A stretch of DNA of 43,518 bases from an uncultured Bacteroidales bacterium. GTDB lineage: Bacteria > Bacteroidota > Bacteroidia > Bacteroidales > FEN-979. The position numbers and the translations under genes are program-made. The stretch lies in NCBI GenBank assembly GCA_903926565.1, contig CAIYJU010000031.1, positions 1 to 43,518 on the forward strand. Direction: 5' to 3'. Positions 18,879 through 28,725 of the stretch are shown piece after piece. The notes beneath the pieces were generated by a model. It searched no databases, was not told the origin of the DNA, and worked only from the letters and a program-made list of their open reading frames with translations. Every line of letters begins with the position of its first letter. The stretch's first letter is position 1.

Positions 18879-20099
18879 TCAGGCTAACATTTGTTTCACC
18901 CTGGAAATTGCGAAAACCAGCTGGTCGATCTCTTCCCTGGTATTGTAAAAAGCGAACGAAGCCCGCACTGTTCCCGGGATTTTCAGAAAATCAATCAAAG
19001 GCATGGCACAATGGTGACCGGTACGAACTGCTATACCCATTTTATCAATGATCATTCCCGCATCGTAAGGATGGATGTTGCCGATGAGAAATGAGATCAG
19101 GCTGGCCTTGTGTGCAGAAGTACCATAAAACTTAAAGCCATCGATGGCCGATAATTTTTCGAAAGCATATTTTAAAAGCTGATCCTCATAATCAGCAATA
19201 TTACCCATCCCGAGCCCGGTCAGATAGGCAACCGCTGCCTGGAGCCCCATCACCCCTTCCACATTCGGTGTTCCGGCTTCAAATTTGAAAGGGAGTTCAT
19301 TAAACGTGGTATGATCCAGATATACATCTTTGATCATCTCGCCTCCAAGCTGGTATGGCGGCATCTCTTCCAGGTACTTCTCCTTTCCGTAAAGCACCCC
19401 GGTACCCATCGGGGCGTATAATTTATGTCCTGAAAAACAATAGAAATCGCAGTCAAGATCCTGTACATCCACAGGCAGATGCGAAACACCCTGCGCTCCA
19501 TCGATCAATACCGGAACACCATACTTGTGGGCCAGCTCCACAATTTCTTTAACCGGATTGATTGTTCCGAGTACATTTGAAACATGGGTCAGCGCCACGA
19601 GGCGGGTCTTTTCACTCAGCAGGCTCTTCAGCTCCTCCAGGTCAAGCTCGCCTTTTTCATTGATTCCCACCACGTGCATCCTGGCACCGCGTTCAAGGCA
19701 CATCTGCTGCCATGGCACGAAATTGGAATGGTGCTCCATGATGGTGGTAATCACTTCATCGCCCGAATGAACATACCGCTTCCCGAATGATGAAGCCACA
19801 AGGTTCAATGATTCTGTTGCACCCTTGGTGAAGATGATCTCATGGGTGCTTTTGGCATTGATGAACTGCCTGATCTCCTTCCGGGCCTCTTCATAGGCTT
19901 CAGTTGCCTTCACACTCAGATAATGCACCCCGCGGTGAATGTTGCAGTTGTCATGCTCATAATATTGCCTGATCGCATCAATCACCTGGCTGGGTTTCTG
20001 GGTGGAAGCAGCATTGTCGAAATAGATCAGCGGACGCTTGTATATCTGTTGCTGAAGAATCGGGAAGTCAGCTCTTATCTGTTCAATGTTAAAAATCAT
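18879..20099 (-). CDS. sufS: SufS cysteine desulfurase
   Basis: The 406-residue product matches SufS in full. It shows YFDNAASTQKP at the N-terminus, TIMEHHSNFVPWQ in the PLP-binding region, SGHKLYAPMG with the PLP lysine at residue 226, and RTGHHCAMP with the catalytic cysteine at residue 364; length and positions agree with E. coli SufS. The enzyme removes sulfur from cysteine as a persulfide, which SufE carries to SufBCD for iron-sulfur cluster assembly. Here it stands apart from sufBCD (starting 8.6 kb away) and sufE, with + strand genes in between. Its 3' end abuts hairpin array B. A TACTTTTG box 18 bases before the ATG suggests its own promoter. Confidence 0.97.
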   Translation of the reverse strand: MIFNIEQIRADFPILQQQIYKRPLIYFDNAASTQKPSQVIDAIRQYYEHDNCNIHRGVHYLSVKATEAYEEARKEIRQFINAKSTHEIIFTKGATESLNLVASSFGKRYVHSGDEVITTIMEHHSNFVPWQQMCLERGARMHVVGINEKGELDLEELKSLLSEKTRLVALTHVSNVLGTINPVKEIVELAHKYGVPVLIDGAQGVSHLPVDVQDLDCDFYCFSGHKLYAPMGTGVLYGKEKYLEEMPPYQLGGEMIKDVYLDHTTFNELPFKFEAGTPNVEGVMGLQAAVAYLTGLGMGNIADYEDQLLKYAFEKLSAIDGFKFYGTSAHKASLISFLIGNIHPYDAGMIIDKMGIAVRTGHHCAMPLIDFLKIPGTVRASFAFYNTREEIDQLVFAISRVKQMLA

Positions 20100-20116
20100 G
20101 CAGAAAGGTTATACAG

Positions 20117-20124
20117 CAAAAGTA
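20117..20124 (-). promoter_or_regulatory. Putative sufS -7 promoter box
   Basis: Read on the - strand this is TACTTTTG, an exact TAnnTTTG box ending 17 bases before the sufS ATG. No convincing TTG lies at the -33 distance; a dyad (20134-20157) occupies that zone instead, which could be a regulator site. Confidence 0.5.
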
Positions 20125-20133
20125 CGACTTTTT

Positions 20134-20157
20134 AACCCTGAACCTGAGTGCAGGGTT
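20134..20157. other. Dyad in the sufS / M16 divergent region
   Basis: AACCCTG (20134-20140) and CAGGGTT (20151-20157) are inverted repeats with a 10-base centre. The outer flanks also mirror each other (CTTTTT on the left, GAAAAAAA on the right). The T-run lies before and the A-run after the stem, opposite to an intrinsic terminator, so an operator is more likely than a terminator. Confidence 0.45.
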
Positions 20158-20212
20158 GAAAAAAATCGTAGCTTTATCCCCGATTTAACCCTCATAAAAA
20201 CTGCCCTGAATC

Positions 20213-23017
20213 ATGAAAAAACTGATCACCCTGTTAATCGCAATTATTGCCCTTTCCCAGGCAGCTGTATCCCAGCAAAAGACCGAGCTGAAAATCAATT
20301 TTGAAAAATACACGCTGCCCAACGGGCTGGATGTTATTCTTCACATCGACCGCTCTGACCCAATCGTGGCCCTTGCAATCCGCTTCCATGTGGGGTCAAA
20401 CCGGGAATCGGAAGGCCATACAGGTTTTGCCCACCTCTTTGAGCATATGATGTTCCAACGGTCTGAGAATGTACCCGAAGACCAGTTTTTCAAGATCATT
20501 CAGAATGCGGGTGGAACACTCAATGGAGGTACAAGCAACGATGCCACAACCTATTATGAAATAGTGCCGAAAAATGCGCTTGAGAAGATCCTCTGGATGG
20601 AGTCTGACCGCATGGGCTATATGATCAATACCGTTACCGAGAATGCCTTCAATATCCAGCAGAATGTCGTTCAGAATGAAAAACGTCAATCATATGATAA
20701 TCAGCCTTATGGATTTACATCCTGGGTTGTGGCCACGAACCTCTATCCAAAGGGGCATCCGTATAGCTGGACCGTTATCGGGGAGATGAATGACCTGAAA
20801 AATGCAACGGTTGATGATGTTAAAGCCTTTCATGAAAAGTATTATATTCCGAATAATGCAACCCTTGTGCTTGCCGGCGATTTTGACATCAAAACTGCCA
20901 AAAAGCTGATTGAGAAATATTTTGGCGAAATCAAGCGTGGTAAGGATGTCACTGATCCAAAACCTGTTCCGGTTACTCTTTCCGCCACCAAAAAGATCTA
21001 TCATGAAGACAATTTTGCCAAAGCTTCCCAGATCAGGATGATCTGGCCAACCGTTGAAGCCTACCAGGACGACTCCTATCCACTCGAATACCTTGCCCAA
21101 CTCCTGTCACGTGGCAAGAAAGCTCCCCTCTATAAAATTCTTGAAAAGGAGAAGAACCTCTCCTCGAGCCAGCGGGCCTATAATGGCTCACAGGAAATCG
21201 CAGGCACCTTTGTGATCAGCGCTACTGCAAATGAAGGAGTTAATCTCAATGAGATTGAGAAAAGTGTTTTTGAGGCTTTTACCTCATTTGAAAAAGAGGG
21301 ATTCACCGATGAGGATGTGGAGCGTATCAAGGCAAGCCAGGAAACCGATTTTTACAATGGAATCAGCAGCATCCTCGGAAAATCATATCAGCTGGCTTCC
21401 TATAATGAAGACAAGGGGGATCCTGCGTATTACAAAAAAGATATCATAATGCTGAAATCCGTTAAAAAAAGTGACATCTTACGGGTTTATGAAAAATACA
21501 TCAAAGACAAACCATATCTTGTTACAAGCTTTGTTCCTAAAGACCAGCTGAATATGGCTGTCGAAGGATCTGAAAAAGCTGCCGTCGAAGAGGAGAGCAT
21601 CAGTGAAGCAACCCAGGTGGACATTAAAGATAAAGCAGAGCAGCCGATAGCAAAGACAAAAACCGTGATTGACCGTTCAGTGATGCCCAAAGACGGACCT
21701 GACCCCGCGTTGAATCTTCCGCTGGTATGGAATGCCAAACTTTCAGATGGGATGAAGGTTTACGGAACTGAACAGCATGAGCTTCCCCTCGTACAGTTTT
21801 CACTGGAAATCAAAGGAGGCCATTTTATGGATCCGATTGACAAGCCAGGTGTTGCCAACCTCGTTTGTGAACTGATGATGGAAGGCACAGCAAATAAAAC
21901 ACCCCTGGAACTGGAAGAGGCGATCGACAAACTCGGAGCCTCCATCAATATCAGCGCTGCAAATAACTCAATCACCATTTCAGCCAACACCCTGGCAAGA
22001 AACTACGACCAGGTGCTTGCCCTTGTCAAAGAGATCCTGCTCCAGCCAAGGTGGGATAAAGAAGAATTTACCATGGCTAAAACCCGGATCCTGAATGTCA
22101 TCAAGCGACAGAAAGCCAGCCCGGCAACCATGGCCCGGAATGAGTTCAATGAACTGATCTATGGCAGGAACCATATTTTCGCCTACGACCGCATGGGTAC
22201 TGAGGAATCCATTGCCGCAATTTCGCTGGATGACCTGATGTCGTTCTATTCCAAAGCCTTTTCTCCGTCAGCAGCCTCATTCCAGGTTGCAGGCGACATA
22301 AGCAAAGATAAGGTTCTCACATCACTTAAGTCACTTGACTCGGAATGGAAAGCATTCGAAGTTGCAATTCCTGAGTATAAACTCCCTGCACCATTGACAC
22401 ACTCAAAAATATTGTTCGTAGATGTTCCGGGTGCCAAGCAATCTGTCATAAATATCGGGTGTGCCGGGCCGGTGCGCCAGGACAAGGACTATTTCCCCTG
22501 CACCGTGATGAATTACAAACTGGGAGGTTCGTTTAACGGAAATGTGAACCTGGTGCTGCGCGAAGAAAAAGGATACACCTATGGTGCACGAACCGGATTC
22601 TTTGGCGGAACCAATTATGGGGCATTCATGGCCAGTGCCAATGTACGGTCATCCGCCACAGAAGAGTCTGTTGGAATTTTCAAAGACCTGATGGCAAAGT
22701 ACAGCAAGGAGGTTTCGGCCGAAGACCTTGATTTTACCCGCAATTCTCTGATCAAAGGTTATGCAAGGCAGTTTGAGACACTGGATTCAAAGATCGGGAT
22801 GTTAAGCGAAATCAGCATGTACCAGCTGCCATTTGATTATGTGAAGGGAGAACAGTCCATCGTTCAGACCATGACCCTTGATCAGTTGAAAGCCCTTGCC
22901 ATAAAATACATCGACCCTTCAAAGATGTATTATGTGATTGCAGGAGATGCCGCAACACAACTCAAACCCCTTGAAAAAGTCGGGTTCGGGGAGGCTGAAG
23001 TGGTGAATAAAAAATAG
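20213..23017 (+). CDS. M16-family zinc metallopeptidase (two-domain)
   Basis: The 934-residue product has a signal peptide (KKLITLLIAIIALSQAAVSQ) and two M16 halves. The first carries the inverted zinc motif H74-L-F-E77-H78 in HTGFAHLFEHMMF, with a further acidic ligand expected near E156 (NVVQNEKRQ). The second half (from about residue 510, LPLVWNAKLSDGMKV) lacks the motif, as in the non-catalytic halves of pitrilysin-type enzymes. It ends LNLVLREEKGYTYGARTGFF and a short tail. Such proteins degrade peptides in the periplasm, and many Bacteroidota have several. It stands alone between sufS and the MutS-like gene and converges on the latter with only seven bases between stops. A near-match promoter box (TAGCTTTA) lies at 20169. 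Confidence 0.93.
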   Translation: MKKLITLLIAIIALSQAAVSQQKTELKINFEKYTLPNGLDVILHIDRSDPIVALAIRFHVGSNRESEGHTGFAHLFEHMMFQRSENVPEDQFFKIIQNAGGTLNGGTSNDATTYYEIVPKNALEKILWMESDRMGYMINTVTENAFNIQQNVVQNEKRQSYDNQPYGFTSWVVATNLYPKGHPYSWTVIGEMNDLKNATVDDVKAFHEKYYIPNNATLVLAGDFDIKTAKKLIEKYFGEIKRGKDVTDPKPVPVTLSATKKIYHEDNFAKASQIRMIWPTVEAYQDDSYPLEYLAQLLSRGKKAPLYKILEKEKNLSSSQRAYNGSQEIAGTFVISATANEGVNLNEIEKSVFEAFTSFEKEGFTDEDVERIKASQETDFYNGISSILGKSYQLASYNEDKGDPAYYKKDIIMLKSVKKSDILRVYEKYIKDKPYLVTSFVPKDQLNMAVEGSEKAAVEEESISEATQVDIKDKAEQPIAKTKTVIDRSVMPKDGPDPALNLPLVWNAKLSDGMKVYGTEQHELPLVQFSLEIKGGHFMDPIDKPGVANLVCELMMEGTANKTPLELEEAIDKLGASINISAANNSITISANTLARNYDQVLALVKEILLQPRWDKEEFTMAKTRILNVIKRQKASPATMARNEFNELIYGRNHIFAYDRMGTEESIAAISLDDLMSFYSKAFSPSAASFQVAGDISKDKVLTSLKSLDSEWKAFEVAIPEYKLPAPLTHSKILFVDVPGAKQSVINIGCAGPVRQDKDYFPCTVMNYKLGGSFNGNVNLVLREEKGYTYGARTGFFGGTNYGAFMASANVRSSATEESVGIFKDLMAKYSKEVSAEDLDFTRNSLIKGYARQFETLDSKIGMLSEISMYQLPFDYVKGEQSIVQTMTLDQLKALAIKYIDPSKMYYVIAGDAATQLKPLEKVGFGEAEVVNKK

Positions 23018-23024
23018 TACGTTT

Positions 23025-24845
23025 TCAATTAACATGGGGATCTTCATCCATGATGATCCCCATGTTTCTCATCAGGAACGAAGCATTCAGGTTCTGGCAA
23101 ACCCCCGGCGAGAGTTTGTAATCGATCTCCATCCGGTCGCCGGTGATGTGAATTTCGAAGCAGAGGTTCCGGATATTGTCCGGATAATGACTGATGAGAT
23201 TGCCAAGGGCAAGGTCATGTGTGGCAAAAAGTCCGGCCAGTTTATATTTCATGAGCTGCCTGATCAGTGCGATCGAACCGGATTGCTTATCAGAGGAGTT
23301 GGTTCCTTTCAGGATTTCATCCAGCAAAATAAGTTTTTCAGCACCGGCTTCCAGGTCGGTAATGATCTCCTTTAACCGTCTGAGTTCAGCATAAAAGTAG
23401 GACTCCCTCTTTGACAGAGAATCATTTGTGCGGATGCTGCTGTGAATTTCAATGGGGTAAAAGGTGAGCCTCCCCGCAAAAACCGGGGCGCCCATCATGG
23501 CCAGCAGCAAATTGGCACCAACTGTGCGAAGCAGGGTACTCTTCCCCGACATGTTGGCGCCAGTGATGATTCGGAACTGGTTCCAGCCCGTAATCTCCAG
23601 GTCGTTGGGAACACATGTTCCACCTGGTATCAGCGGATGCCCCATTTTCTCAGCAACAAATTGAAACCGATCTTTAACCGGTATTGGATAAATGTACGCA
23701 GGATTGTTGAACGCATAGGTTCCAAGGCTCGACAACGCATCAAATTCACCCAGCACCTCAAACCATACAGGAACCAGGTGCCGAAAATTCAGGCGCCACC
23801 GCTCTACGGAGATCAGGACGTGGATGTTGAACATCAGGAGACCGTTAAGAATCACAGAAACCAGGAGGTTAAGGTTTGAATCCATCATGTTCAACAGGTT
23901 GGACAACCGTTTGATCACCTGCCCCGGCTTCTCCTGTTCTCCCTTTCCAAGACGGTCCTGCAGTGTTATATTGAATTGATCCCGGAATGGCGCTTCCGCA
24001 GCCAGTGAGAGTGCCATGGCGTATTTACGGAGGATTCCAACCTGAGAGGTAACTGCCTGGTGAACGGCCAGGGTTTTCCGGCCATAGGCAAAGACGATCA
24101 TCAACTGCAGCAGTACCATGATGACCGGGACCTGGTGGGGTATCAACCCGAAAACAGCCACGATCATGGTGCTCAAAGTGATTGCCGGCAGAATGAACGA
24201 TATCAGCCTGGCAGACCTGAGCCATTGTGTATCCCCATTGCCGTTAAGCCATCCTTTGAGGGCAGCAAGATCGCTCTGTGAGGTTACCTGTTCAAGGAAA
24301 ATCATCTGCAGGGATTGCCTGAACTCCATATTTTCAGAAAGTTCTGCCACTGCCTTCTGACGTTCCAATATTTCATTCCTGTAATGAAACGCATTGCTGA
24401 AATAATCTGCCAGCCGTTCCCTGCCAAAAATGGTCGAAGTACGGTTTATATACTGAAACAAAGAACCCTTCCCGAAAATATCAAGATCGTGGGTGTAAGG
24501 ATGATCCTGGTTTACAAACTCACTTCCCGGATCAAATCCTGAATAGTCGCCACCCAATGCGACAAGTTCCTGCCGGTTAATGCTGATCAGCTTTTCGAGG
24601 CGTTTGATCTTGCTTTTTACCCTGCTGTCATACCAGCCTGCAGTGAGAAAGCCGGCAAATGAGATGAGGGCGGCAAGTATAAAAATAACACAGGGAAATT
24701 TAACCGCATAAAAAATCGAGAACCCTGTCAGGACGAACAGCAGCAATCTTAGCCATGGGATCCATTGCAGGGGTTTCCGGAGCCTTCCGATTTCAGACGA
24801 ATACGCTTCAATGCCCTGATTGTAAATTAAAACCGGTGAATTCAT
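23025..24845 (-). CDS. Membrane-anchored MutS-like ATPase
   Basis: The 606-residue product carries the MutS ATPase core at its C-terminal end: ITGANMSGKSTLLRTVGANL (Walker A, about residues 425-440), LILLDEILKGTNSSDKQSGS (Walker B and D-loop) and FATHDLALG. It lacks the N-terminal mismatch-recognition and connector domains of MutS. Instead it has hydrophobic pairs at about 31-47/50-70 and 212-252, and another at about 323-345, so it is probably embedded in the membrane. Proteins of this layout are widespread in Bacteroidota and usually called MutS-related; their role is not established, and mismatch repair is unlikely without the recognition domain. It follows sufD by 139 bases on the same strand and may be read from the suf operon, but a hairpin repeat lies in between. 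Confidence 0.88.
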   Translation of the reverse strand: MNSPVLIYNQGIEAYSSEIGRLRKPLQWIPWLRLLLFVLTGFSIFYAVKFPCVIFILAALISFAGFLTAGWYDSRVKSKIKRLEKLISINRQELVALGGDYSGFDPGSEFVNQDHPYTHDLDIFGKGSLFQYINRTSTIFGRERLADYFSNAFHYRNEILERQKAVAELSENMEFRQSLQMIFLEQVTSQSDLAALKGWLNGNGDTQWLRSARLISFILPAITLSTMIVAVFGLIPHQVPVIMVLLQLMIVFAYGRKTLAVHQAVTSQVGILRKYAMALSLAAEAPFRDQFNITLQDRLGKGEQEKPGQVIKRLSNLLNMMDSNLNLLVSVILNGLLMFNIHVLISVERWRLNFRHLVPVWFEVLGEFDALSSLGTYAFNNPAYIYPIPVKDRFQFVAEKMGHPLIPGGTCVPNDLEITGWNQFRIITGANMSGKSTLLRTVGANLLLAMMGAPVFAGRLTFYPIEIHSSIRTNDSLSKRESYFYAELRRLKEIITDLEAGAEKLILLDEILKGTNSSDKQSGSIALIRQLMKYKLAGLFATHDLALGNLISHYPDNIRNLCFEIHITGDRMEIDYKLSPGVCQNLNASFLMRNMGIIMDEDPHVN

Positions 24846-24876
24846 TGATGGATTATTCGATTTATCTTACCTCAAA

Positions 24877-24966
24877 AAAACCACTGAGGCACTAAGGGCA
24901 CTAAGGAACACTAAGTTAAAATTTGTTTTCTAAGTGGCTCTTTGTGCCCTTAGTGTTAGTGTTTTC
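24877..24966. repeat. Imperfect long hairpin with CACTAAGG repeats after sufD
   Basis: CACTAAGGGCAC (24890-24901) is perfectly complementary to GTGCCCTTAGTG (24944-24955). The flanks (AAACCACTGAGG on the left, TTAGTGTTTTCC on the right) pair imperfectly, and the left arm has tandem CACTAAGG-like units. It fills most of the gap between the sufD stop and the MutS-like start. The style is that of dispersed intergenic repeats of this phylum. It may end or protect the suf transcript. Confidence 0.7.
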
Positions 24967-24984
24967 CTTGTTTCCTTGTTATAC

Positions 24985-26394
24985 TTATATTTTGGTCAGG
25001 TCGATCTGAAATTCCACCGGGTGCTCAGGCGTGCTGCAATGAAGCACGCACTGTTCACAAATCTGGAGTTCACCCTGCAAACGCTTCTTTACCATATCCT
25101 CGATACGCTGACGTAACTGCGGGATGGCTATTTTCGTCACGATCTCATCGGCAAAGGCAAACATCAGCAACATGCGGGCGGTCTCCTCCCCGATTCCGCG
25201 CTGACGCATATAGAACATCGACTCCTGGTCAAGCTGCCCGGTTGTTGAACCGTGTGAACATTTGACATCATCATTGTATATCTCCAGGAATGGCTTGGAG
25301 TTAACCCGTGCGGTATCTGTGAGAAGGATATTTTTATTGCTCTGGCGGGCATCCGTTTTCGTGGCATCGCGCCTTACCAGTACATGACCGTTAAAAATTG
25401 CATGGGCATATTCATCGAGGATTCCCTTGAAGGTTTCATTGCTGGTGCAATCAGGAAACGCATGGTCAATATAAACATGATTGTCAACATGTTGCTTGCG
25501 ATCCATCAGGTAAAGACCGAAAATACTGGCTGTTCCATGGAGGCCATTGAAAAGCACCCTGATGTTGTTCCGCAGCAAGCCGCCATTGAGTGAAATGTAA
25601 TGCGAATCGAGGGTGGCTGCAGCACCAAGCCTGAAAAAGACCGAGCTGATCAGGGTACTGTTGTTGTTGAGATTCTGCAGTTTGTAATGATCCAGTACGC
25701 CATGGTCGCCTACATGGACCTCGGTGACAATGTTCGAAAAACTGGCCTGGTGGTTATACGAATCGTCGCAGTGAACCAGCGAAAGTTTTGCATTGTTGCC
25801 GACCACGATGAGGTTTCGCGACTGCAGGAAAAGGTTTGCATCGTGGTGAATGACGTTGATCAGCTGCACCGGTTTCGGGCTTTTCACATTGTCGGGCACA
25901 TAGATAAACACCCCGTCCTGCGCAAAGGAGGTATTCAATGCGGTGAGGCCTTCATCTGCATCATCGGCCATGGTGCCAAAATATTTTTCAACGATCAGCG
26001 GATATTTCTTCCGGGCTTCCTCAAGGCTTCCCATAATGATCCCGTTGCCAAGCTCCATCAGCGGAACATCCTTGGAGACATACCAGCCATTCAGTTGCCC
26101 TATCACCGCTGTATCGAGATGCGGGATGTTGCAGCGGAATACCTTTTGCGCATCAACTTCAGGCAAAGGACGAAGATTGTAATCGTATCCCCTGCCAAGA
26201 CTCTCTTCAAGGTTGGTCAGACGCCAGGTTTCCATGCCTGTATCCGGAAATCCAAGTCTGACAAAAGATGCCATCGCATCTTCCCGGATTTTAGCCAGCT
26301 TTACCGTATCGTTCATCTCCAGGAATGAACGGTTTTGTTCGAACAGGTCGATAAATCGTTGCGCTGTAAGTATTTCTTTGGTTTCGGATTGCAT
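24985..26394 (-). CDS. sufD: SufD, Fe-S assembly scaffold subunit
   Basis: The 469-residue product has the SufBD beta-helix core and ends with the expected region KCSHGSTTGQLDQESMFYMR followed by RGIGEETARMLLMFAFADEI and a C-terminal pair of cysteines (CEQCVLHCS). SufD forms the SufBCD complex with SufB and SufC, on which iron-sulfur clusters are built in the cytoplasm. It is the third gene of sufB-sufC-sufD, 59 bases after sufC; that gap holds a GC-rich hairpin. The C-terminal CxxCxxxC cluster is longer than the E. coli end but is seen in relatives. The large reading frame on the opposite strand is only its shadow. Confidence 0.96.
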   Translation of the reverse strand: MQSETKEILTAQRFIDLFEQNRSFLEMNDTVKLAKIREDAMASFVRLGFPDTGMETWRLTNLEESLGRGYDYNLRPLPEVDAQKVFRCNIPHLDTAVIGQLNGWYVSKDVPLMELGNGIIMGSLEEARKKYPLIVEKYFGTMADDADEGLTALNTSFAQDGVFIYVPDNVKSPKPVQLINVIHHDANLFLQSRNLIVVGNNAKLSLVHCDDSYNHQASFSNIVTEVHVGDHGVLDHYKLQNLNNNSTLISSVFFRLGAAATLDSHYISLNGGLLRNNIRVLFNGLHGTASIFGLYLMDRKQHVDNHVYIDHAFPDCTSNETFKGILDEYAHAIFNGHVLVRRDATKTDARQSNKNILLTDTARVNSKPFLEIYNDDVKCSHGSTTGQLDQESMFYMRQRGIGEETARMLLMFAFADEIVTKIAIPQLRQRIEDMVKKRLQGELQICEQCVLHCSTPEHPVEFQIDLTKI

Positions 26395-26408
26395 TGCAAA
26401 GTTTTTAA

Positions 26409-26449
26409 CCTCACCCCCCGGCCCCCTCTCCTAAAGGAGAAGGGGAGGG
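26409..26449. repeat. GC-rich hairpin repeat, copy 1 (sufC-sufD gap)
   Basis: CCCCCTCTCC (26422-26431) pairs with GGAGAAGGGG (26436-26445) across TAAA with one mismatch. The preceding CCTCACCCCCC matches the flank of the second copy at 40181-40219. It occupies most of the 59 bases between sufC and sufD, so it lies in the middle of an operon, where it could modulate mRNA stability or relative expression. Confidence 0.85.
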
Positions 26450-26453
26450 TGTG

Positions 26454-27206
26454 CTACTCTTGTTCTTTTTTAATCCAGTCGTATCCTTTTTCCTCAAGTT
26501 CGAGGGCCAGTTCCTTTCCTCCCGATTTGACGATTTTGCCCTCAAACAATACATGAACAAAGTCGGGAACAATATAATCGAGCAGCCGCTGGTAATGGGT
26601 GATGACCACGAAAGCATTGTCGGGGCGGCGTAGTTTGTTCACGCCATTGGCCACGATGCGCAGGGCATCAATATCGAGTCCGGAGTCCGTTTCATCGAGG
26701 ATGGCCAGCATGGGTTCGAGCATCGCCATCTGGAAAATTTCGTTCTTCTTCTTTTCACCGCCTGAAAAACCCTCATTTACCGAACGGTTAGTAAGGTTCG
26801 AGGTAATCTCAACCAGCTTTTTCTTCTCCTCCATCAACCGGAGAAAATCGCCGCCAGGCAAAGGATCCAGTCCCTTGTACTTGCGAACTTCATTCACTGC
26901 AGTACGCATGAAGTTGGTGATGCTGACTCCCGGAATTTCAACCGGGTACTGAAAGCCCAGGAATATCCCCTCACGGGCACGGTCCTCGATGGAAAGTTTC
27001 TGAAGATTCTTGCCCTGGTAGAGGATCTCCCCTGCAGTCACATCAAATACCTCCCTGCCTGCAATCACTGAAGCCAGTGTGCTTTTCCCGGTTCCGTTCG
27101 GTCCCATGATGGCATGCACTTCACCCTGGTTTACTTCGAGATTTACGCCCCGGAGAATCTCTTTGCCGTTGATGCCGGCGTGTAAGTTTTTAATTTGTAA
27201 CAGCAT
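26454..27206 (-). CDS. sufC: SufC, Fe-S assembly ATPase
   Basis: The 250-residue protein is an ABC-type ATPase without membrane parts. It shows Walker [19 protein letters not shown], signature [16 protein letters not shown] and Walker [17 protein letters not shown], all with SufC-specific features. SufC hydrolyses ATP to drive conformational change of the SufB-SufD scaffold during cluster assembly. It lies between sufB and sufD, and tandem 7-base repeats fill the gap to sufB. Confidence 0.97.
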   Translation of the reverse strand: MLLQIKNLHAGINGKEILRGVNLEVNQGEVHAIMGPNGTGKSTLASVIAGREVFDVTAGEILYQGKNLQKLSIEDRAREGIFLGFQYPVEIPGVSITNFMRTAVNEVRKYKGLDPLPGGDFLRLMEEKKKLVEITSNLTNRSVNEGFSGGEKKKNEIFQMAMLEPMLAILDETDSGLDIDALRIVANGVNKLRRPDNAFVVITHYQRLLDYIVPDFVHVLFEGKIVKSGGKELALELEEKGYDWIKKEQE

Positions 27207-27209
27207 ATA

Positions 27210-27263
27210 TCAAAATTCAAATATCAAACATCAAATAGTAAATCGTAAATCGTCTAATCGTAA
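27210..27263. repeat. Tandem 7-base repeats in the sufB-sufC gap
   Basis: Four units of TCAAAAT/TCAAATA/TCAAACA/TCAAATA (27210-27237) are followed by AAATCGT, AAATCGT and a related CTAATCGT (27240-27261). They fill the entire 58-base gap between sufB and sufC. This AT-rich, 7-base-period style recurs at 41499-41519. Confidence 0.8.
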
Positions 27264-27264
27264 A

Positions 27265-28722
27265 TTACCCAACACTCCCTTCAAGGCTTATTGACAGGAG
27301 CTTTTGTGCTTCCACTGCGAACTCCATCGGAAGCTGCTTTAGCACTTCCTTTGCATATCCGTTCACGATCAGGCCAATGGCGCTCTCGTTCGAGATGCCG
27401 CGCTGCTGGCAATAGAACAGCTGATCCTCCGAAATTTTCGAGGTGGTCGCTTCATGCTCCACGATCGATGATTTGTTGTCCACCTGGATGTATGGATATG
27501 TATGTGCGCCGCACTTTGCCCCAAGCAACAGTGAATCGCACTGGCTGTAGTTGCGGGAGTTGACTGCGTTTTTCGAAATCCGCACCAGCCCGCGGTAAGA
27601 GTTGTTGCTCTTCCCGGCAGAGATCCCCTTCGAGATGATGGTGCTGCGGGTATTCTTCCCGAGGTGCATCATCTTGGTGCCGGTATCTGCCTGCTGATGG
27701 TTGTTGGTAACGGCGACCGAATAAAACTCACCCACCGAATGGTCACCCAGGAGGATGCAGCTTGGATATTTCCAGGTGATGGCCGAACCGGTCTCCACCT
27801 GTGTCCAGCTGATCTTGGAATGACTACCCTTGCATATCCCCCTCTTTGTCACAAAATTGTAGATCCCGCCCCGCCCGTTTTTATCGCCGGGATACCAGTT
27901 TTGGACGGTTGAATATTTTACGGAGGCATCTTTCATGGCAACAATCTCTACGATGGCAGCATGCAGCTGATTTTCATCGCGTTGCGGAGCGGTACAGCCT
28001 TCCATATAGCTCACATAAGCCCCTTCTTCGGCGACAATGAGCGTACGTTCAAACTGACCGGTATTGGCCGCATTGATACGAAAATAGGTCGATAATTCCA
28101 TCGGGCAGCGAACCCCCTTGGGGATAAAACAAAAAGAGCCGTCGCTGAAAACTGCCGAGTTGAGTGCTGCGAAATAGTTGTCGGTGTATGGAACCACCGA
28201 CCCCATGTATTGTTTCACCAGGTCGGGGTGGTTCTGAACTGCTTCGCTGAAGGAGCAGAAGATAATTCCATGCTTTGAAAGGGTTTCGGAGAAGGTCGTT
28301 TTGACAGAAACACTGTCGATTACCGCATCCACCGCCACACCTGACACACCCGCCAGTTTCTTCTGTTCATCGAGGGAGATTCCCAGTTTGTTAAAGGTTG
28401 CCAGCAATTCGGGGTCAACCTCATCAAGACTTGACAACTCCTTTTTTTTCTTCGGTGCAGCATAAAAGATGATGTCCTGGAAGTTGATCGGGCTGATATT
28501 CAGATGAGCCCAGTGGGGTTGCGACAATGTAAGCCAGTGTTTATAAGCCTTCAGCCGGAAATCAAGCATGAACTGAGGCTCATTTTTTTTCCCCGAAATA
28601 TAGCGGATCGTATCTTCAGAAAGCCCAATAGGGGCGAATTCAGTATCGATATCCGTGACGAAGCCGTATTTGTAGTCTCCCTGTGTAACTTCATCCAGTA
28701 TCTTGTTTGCTTCGGATTCCAT
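27265..28722 (-). CDS. sufB: SufB, Fe-S assembly scaffold subunit
   Basis: The 485-residue product matches Suf[15 protein letters not shown] and [19 protein letters not shown] at the N-terminus, then [39 protein letters not shown] and the conserved ending [20 protein letters not shown] with [19 protein letters not shown]. SufB is the main scaffold and holds the nascent cluster with SufC and SufD. The start at 28722 has GAGGA abutting the ATG rather than a properly spaced Shine-Dalgarno, while a nine-codon leader frame upstream has a strong one. Translation of sufB may depend on that leader. A promoter box lies at 28791. Confidence 0.97.
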   Translation of the reverse strand: MESEANKILDEVTQGDYKYGFVTDIDTEFAPIGLSEDTIRYISGKKNEPQFMLDFRLKAYKHWLTLSQPHWAHLNISPINFQDIIFYAAPKKKKELSSLDEVDPELLATFNKLGISLDEQKKLAGVSGVAVDAVIDSVSVKTTFSETLSKHGIIFCSFSEAVQNHPDLVKQYMGSVVPYTDNYFAALNSAVFSDGSFCFIPKGVRCPMELSTYFRINAANTGQFERTLIVAEEGAYVSYMEGCTAPQRDENQLHAAIVEIVAMKDASVKYSTVQNWYPGDKNGRGGIYNFVTKRGICKGSHSKISWTQVETGSAITWKYPSCILLGDHSVGEFYSVAVTNNHQQADTGTKMMHLGKNTRSTIISKGISAGKSNNSYRGLVRISKNAVNSRNYSQCDSLLLGAKCGAHTYPYIQVDNKSSIVEHEATTSKISEDQLFYCQQRGISNESAIGLIVNGYAKEVLKQLPMEFAVEAQKLLSISLEGSVG

Positions 28723-28725
28723 TCC

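Noticed and set aside
18742..18948. Small protein made of LTGST repeats
   Set aside because: It is only a translation of the hairpin array, without a start signal, and runs into the 3' end of sufS.
25600..26328. 242-residue frame opposite sufD
   Set aside because: It is a shadow of sufD, with no recognisable domain or start signal.
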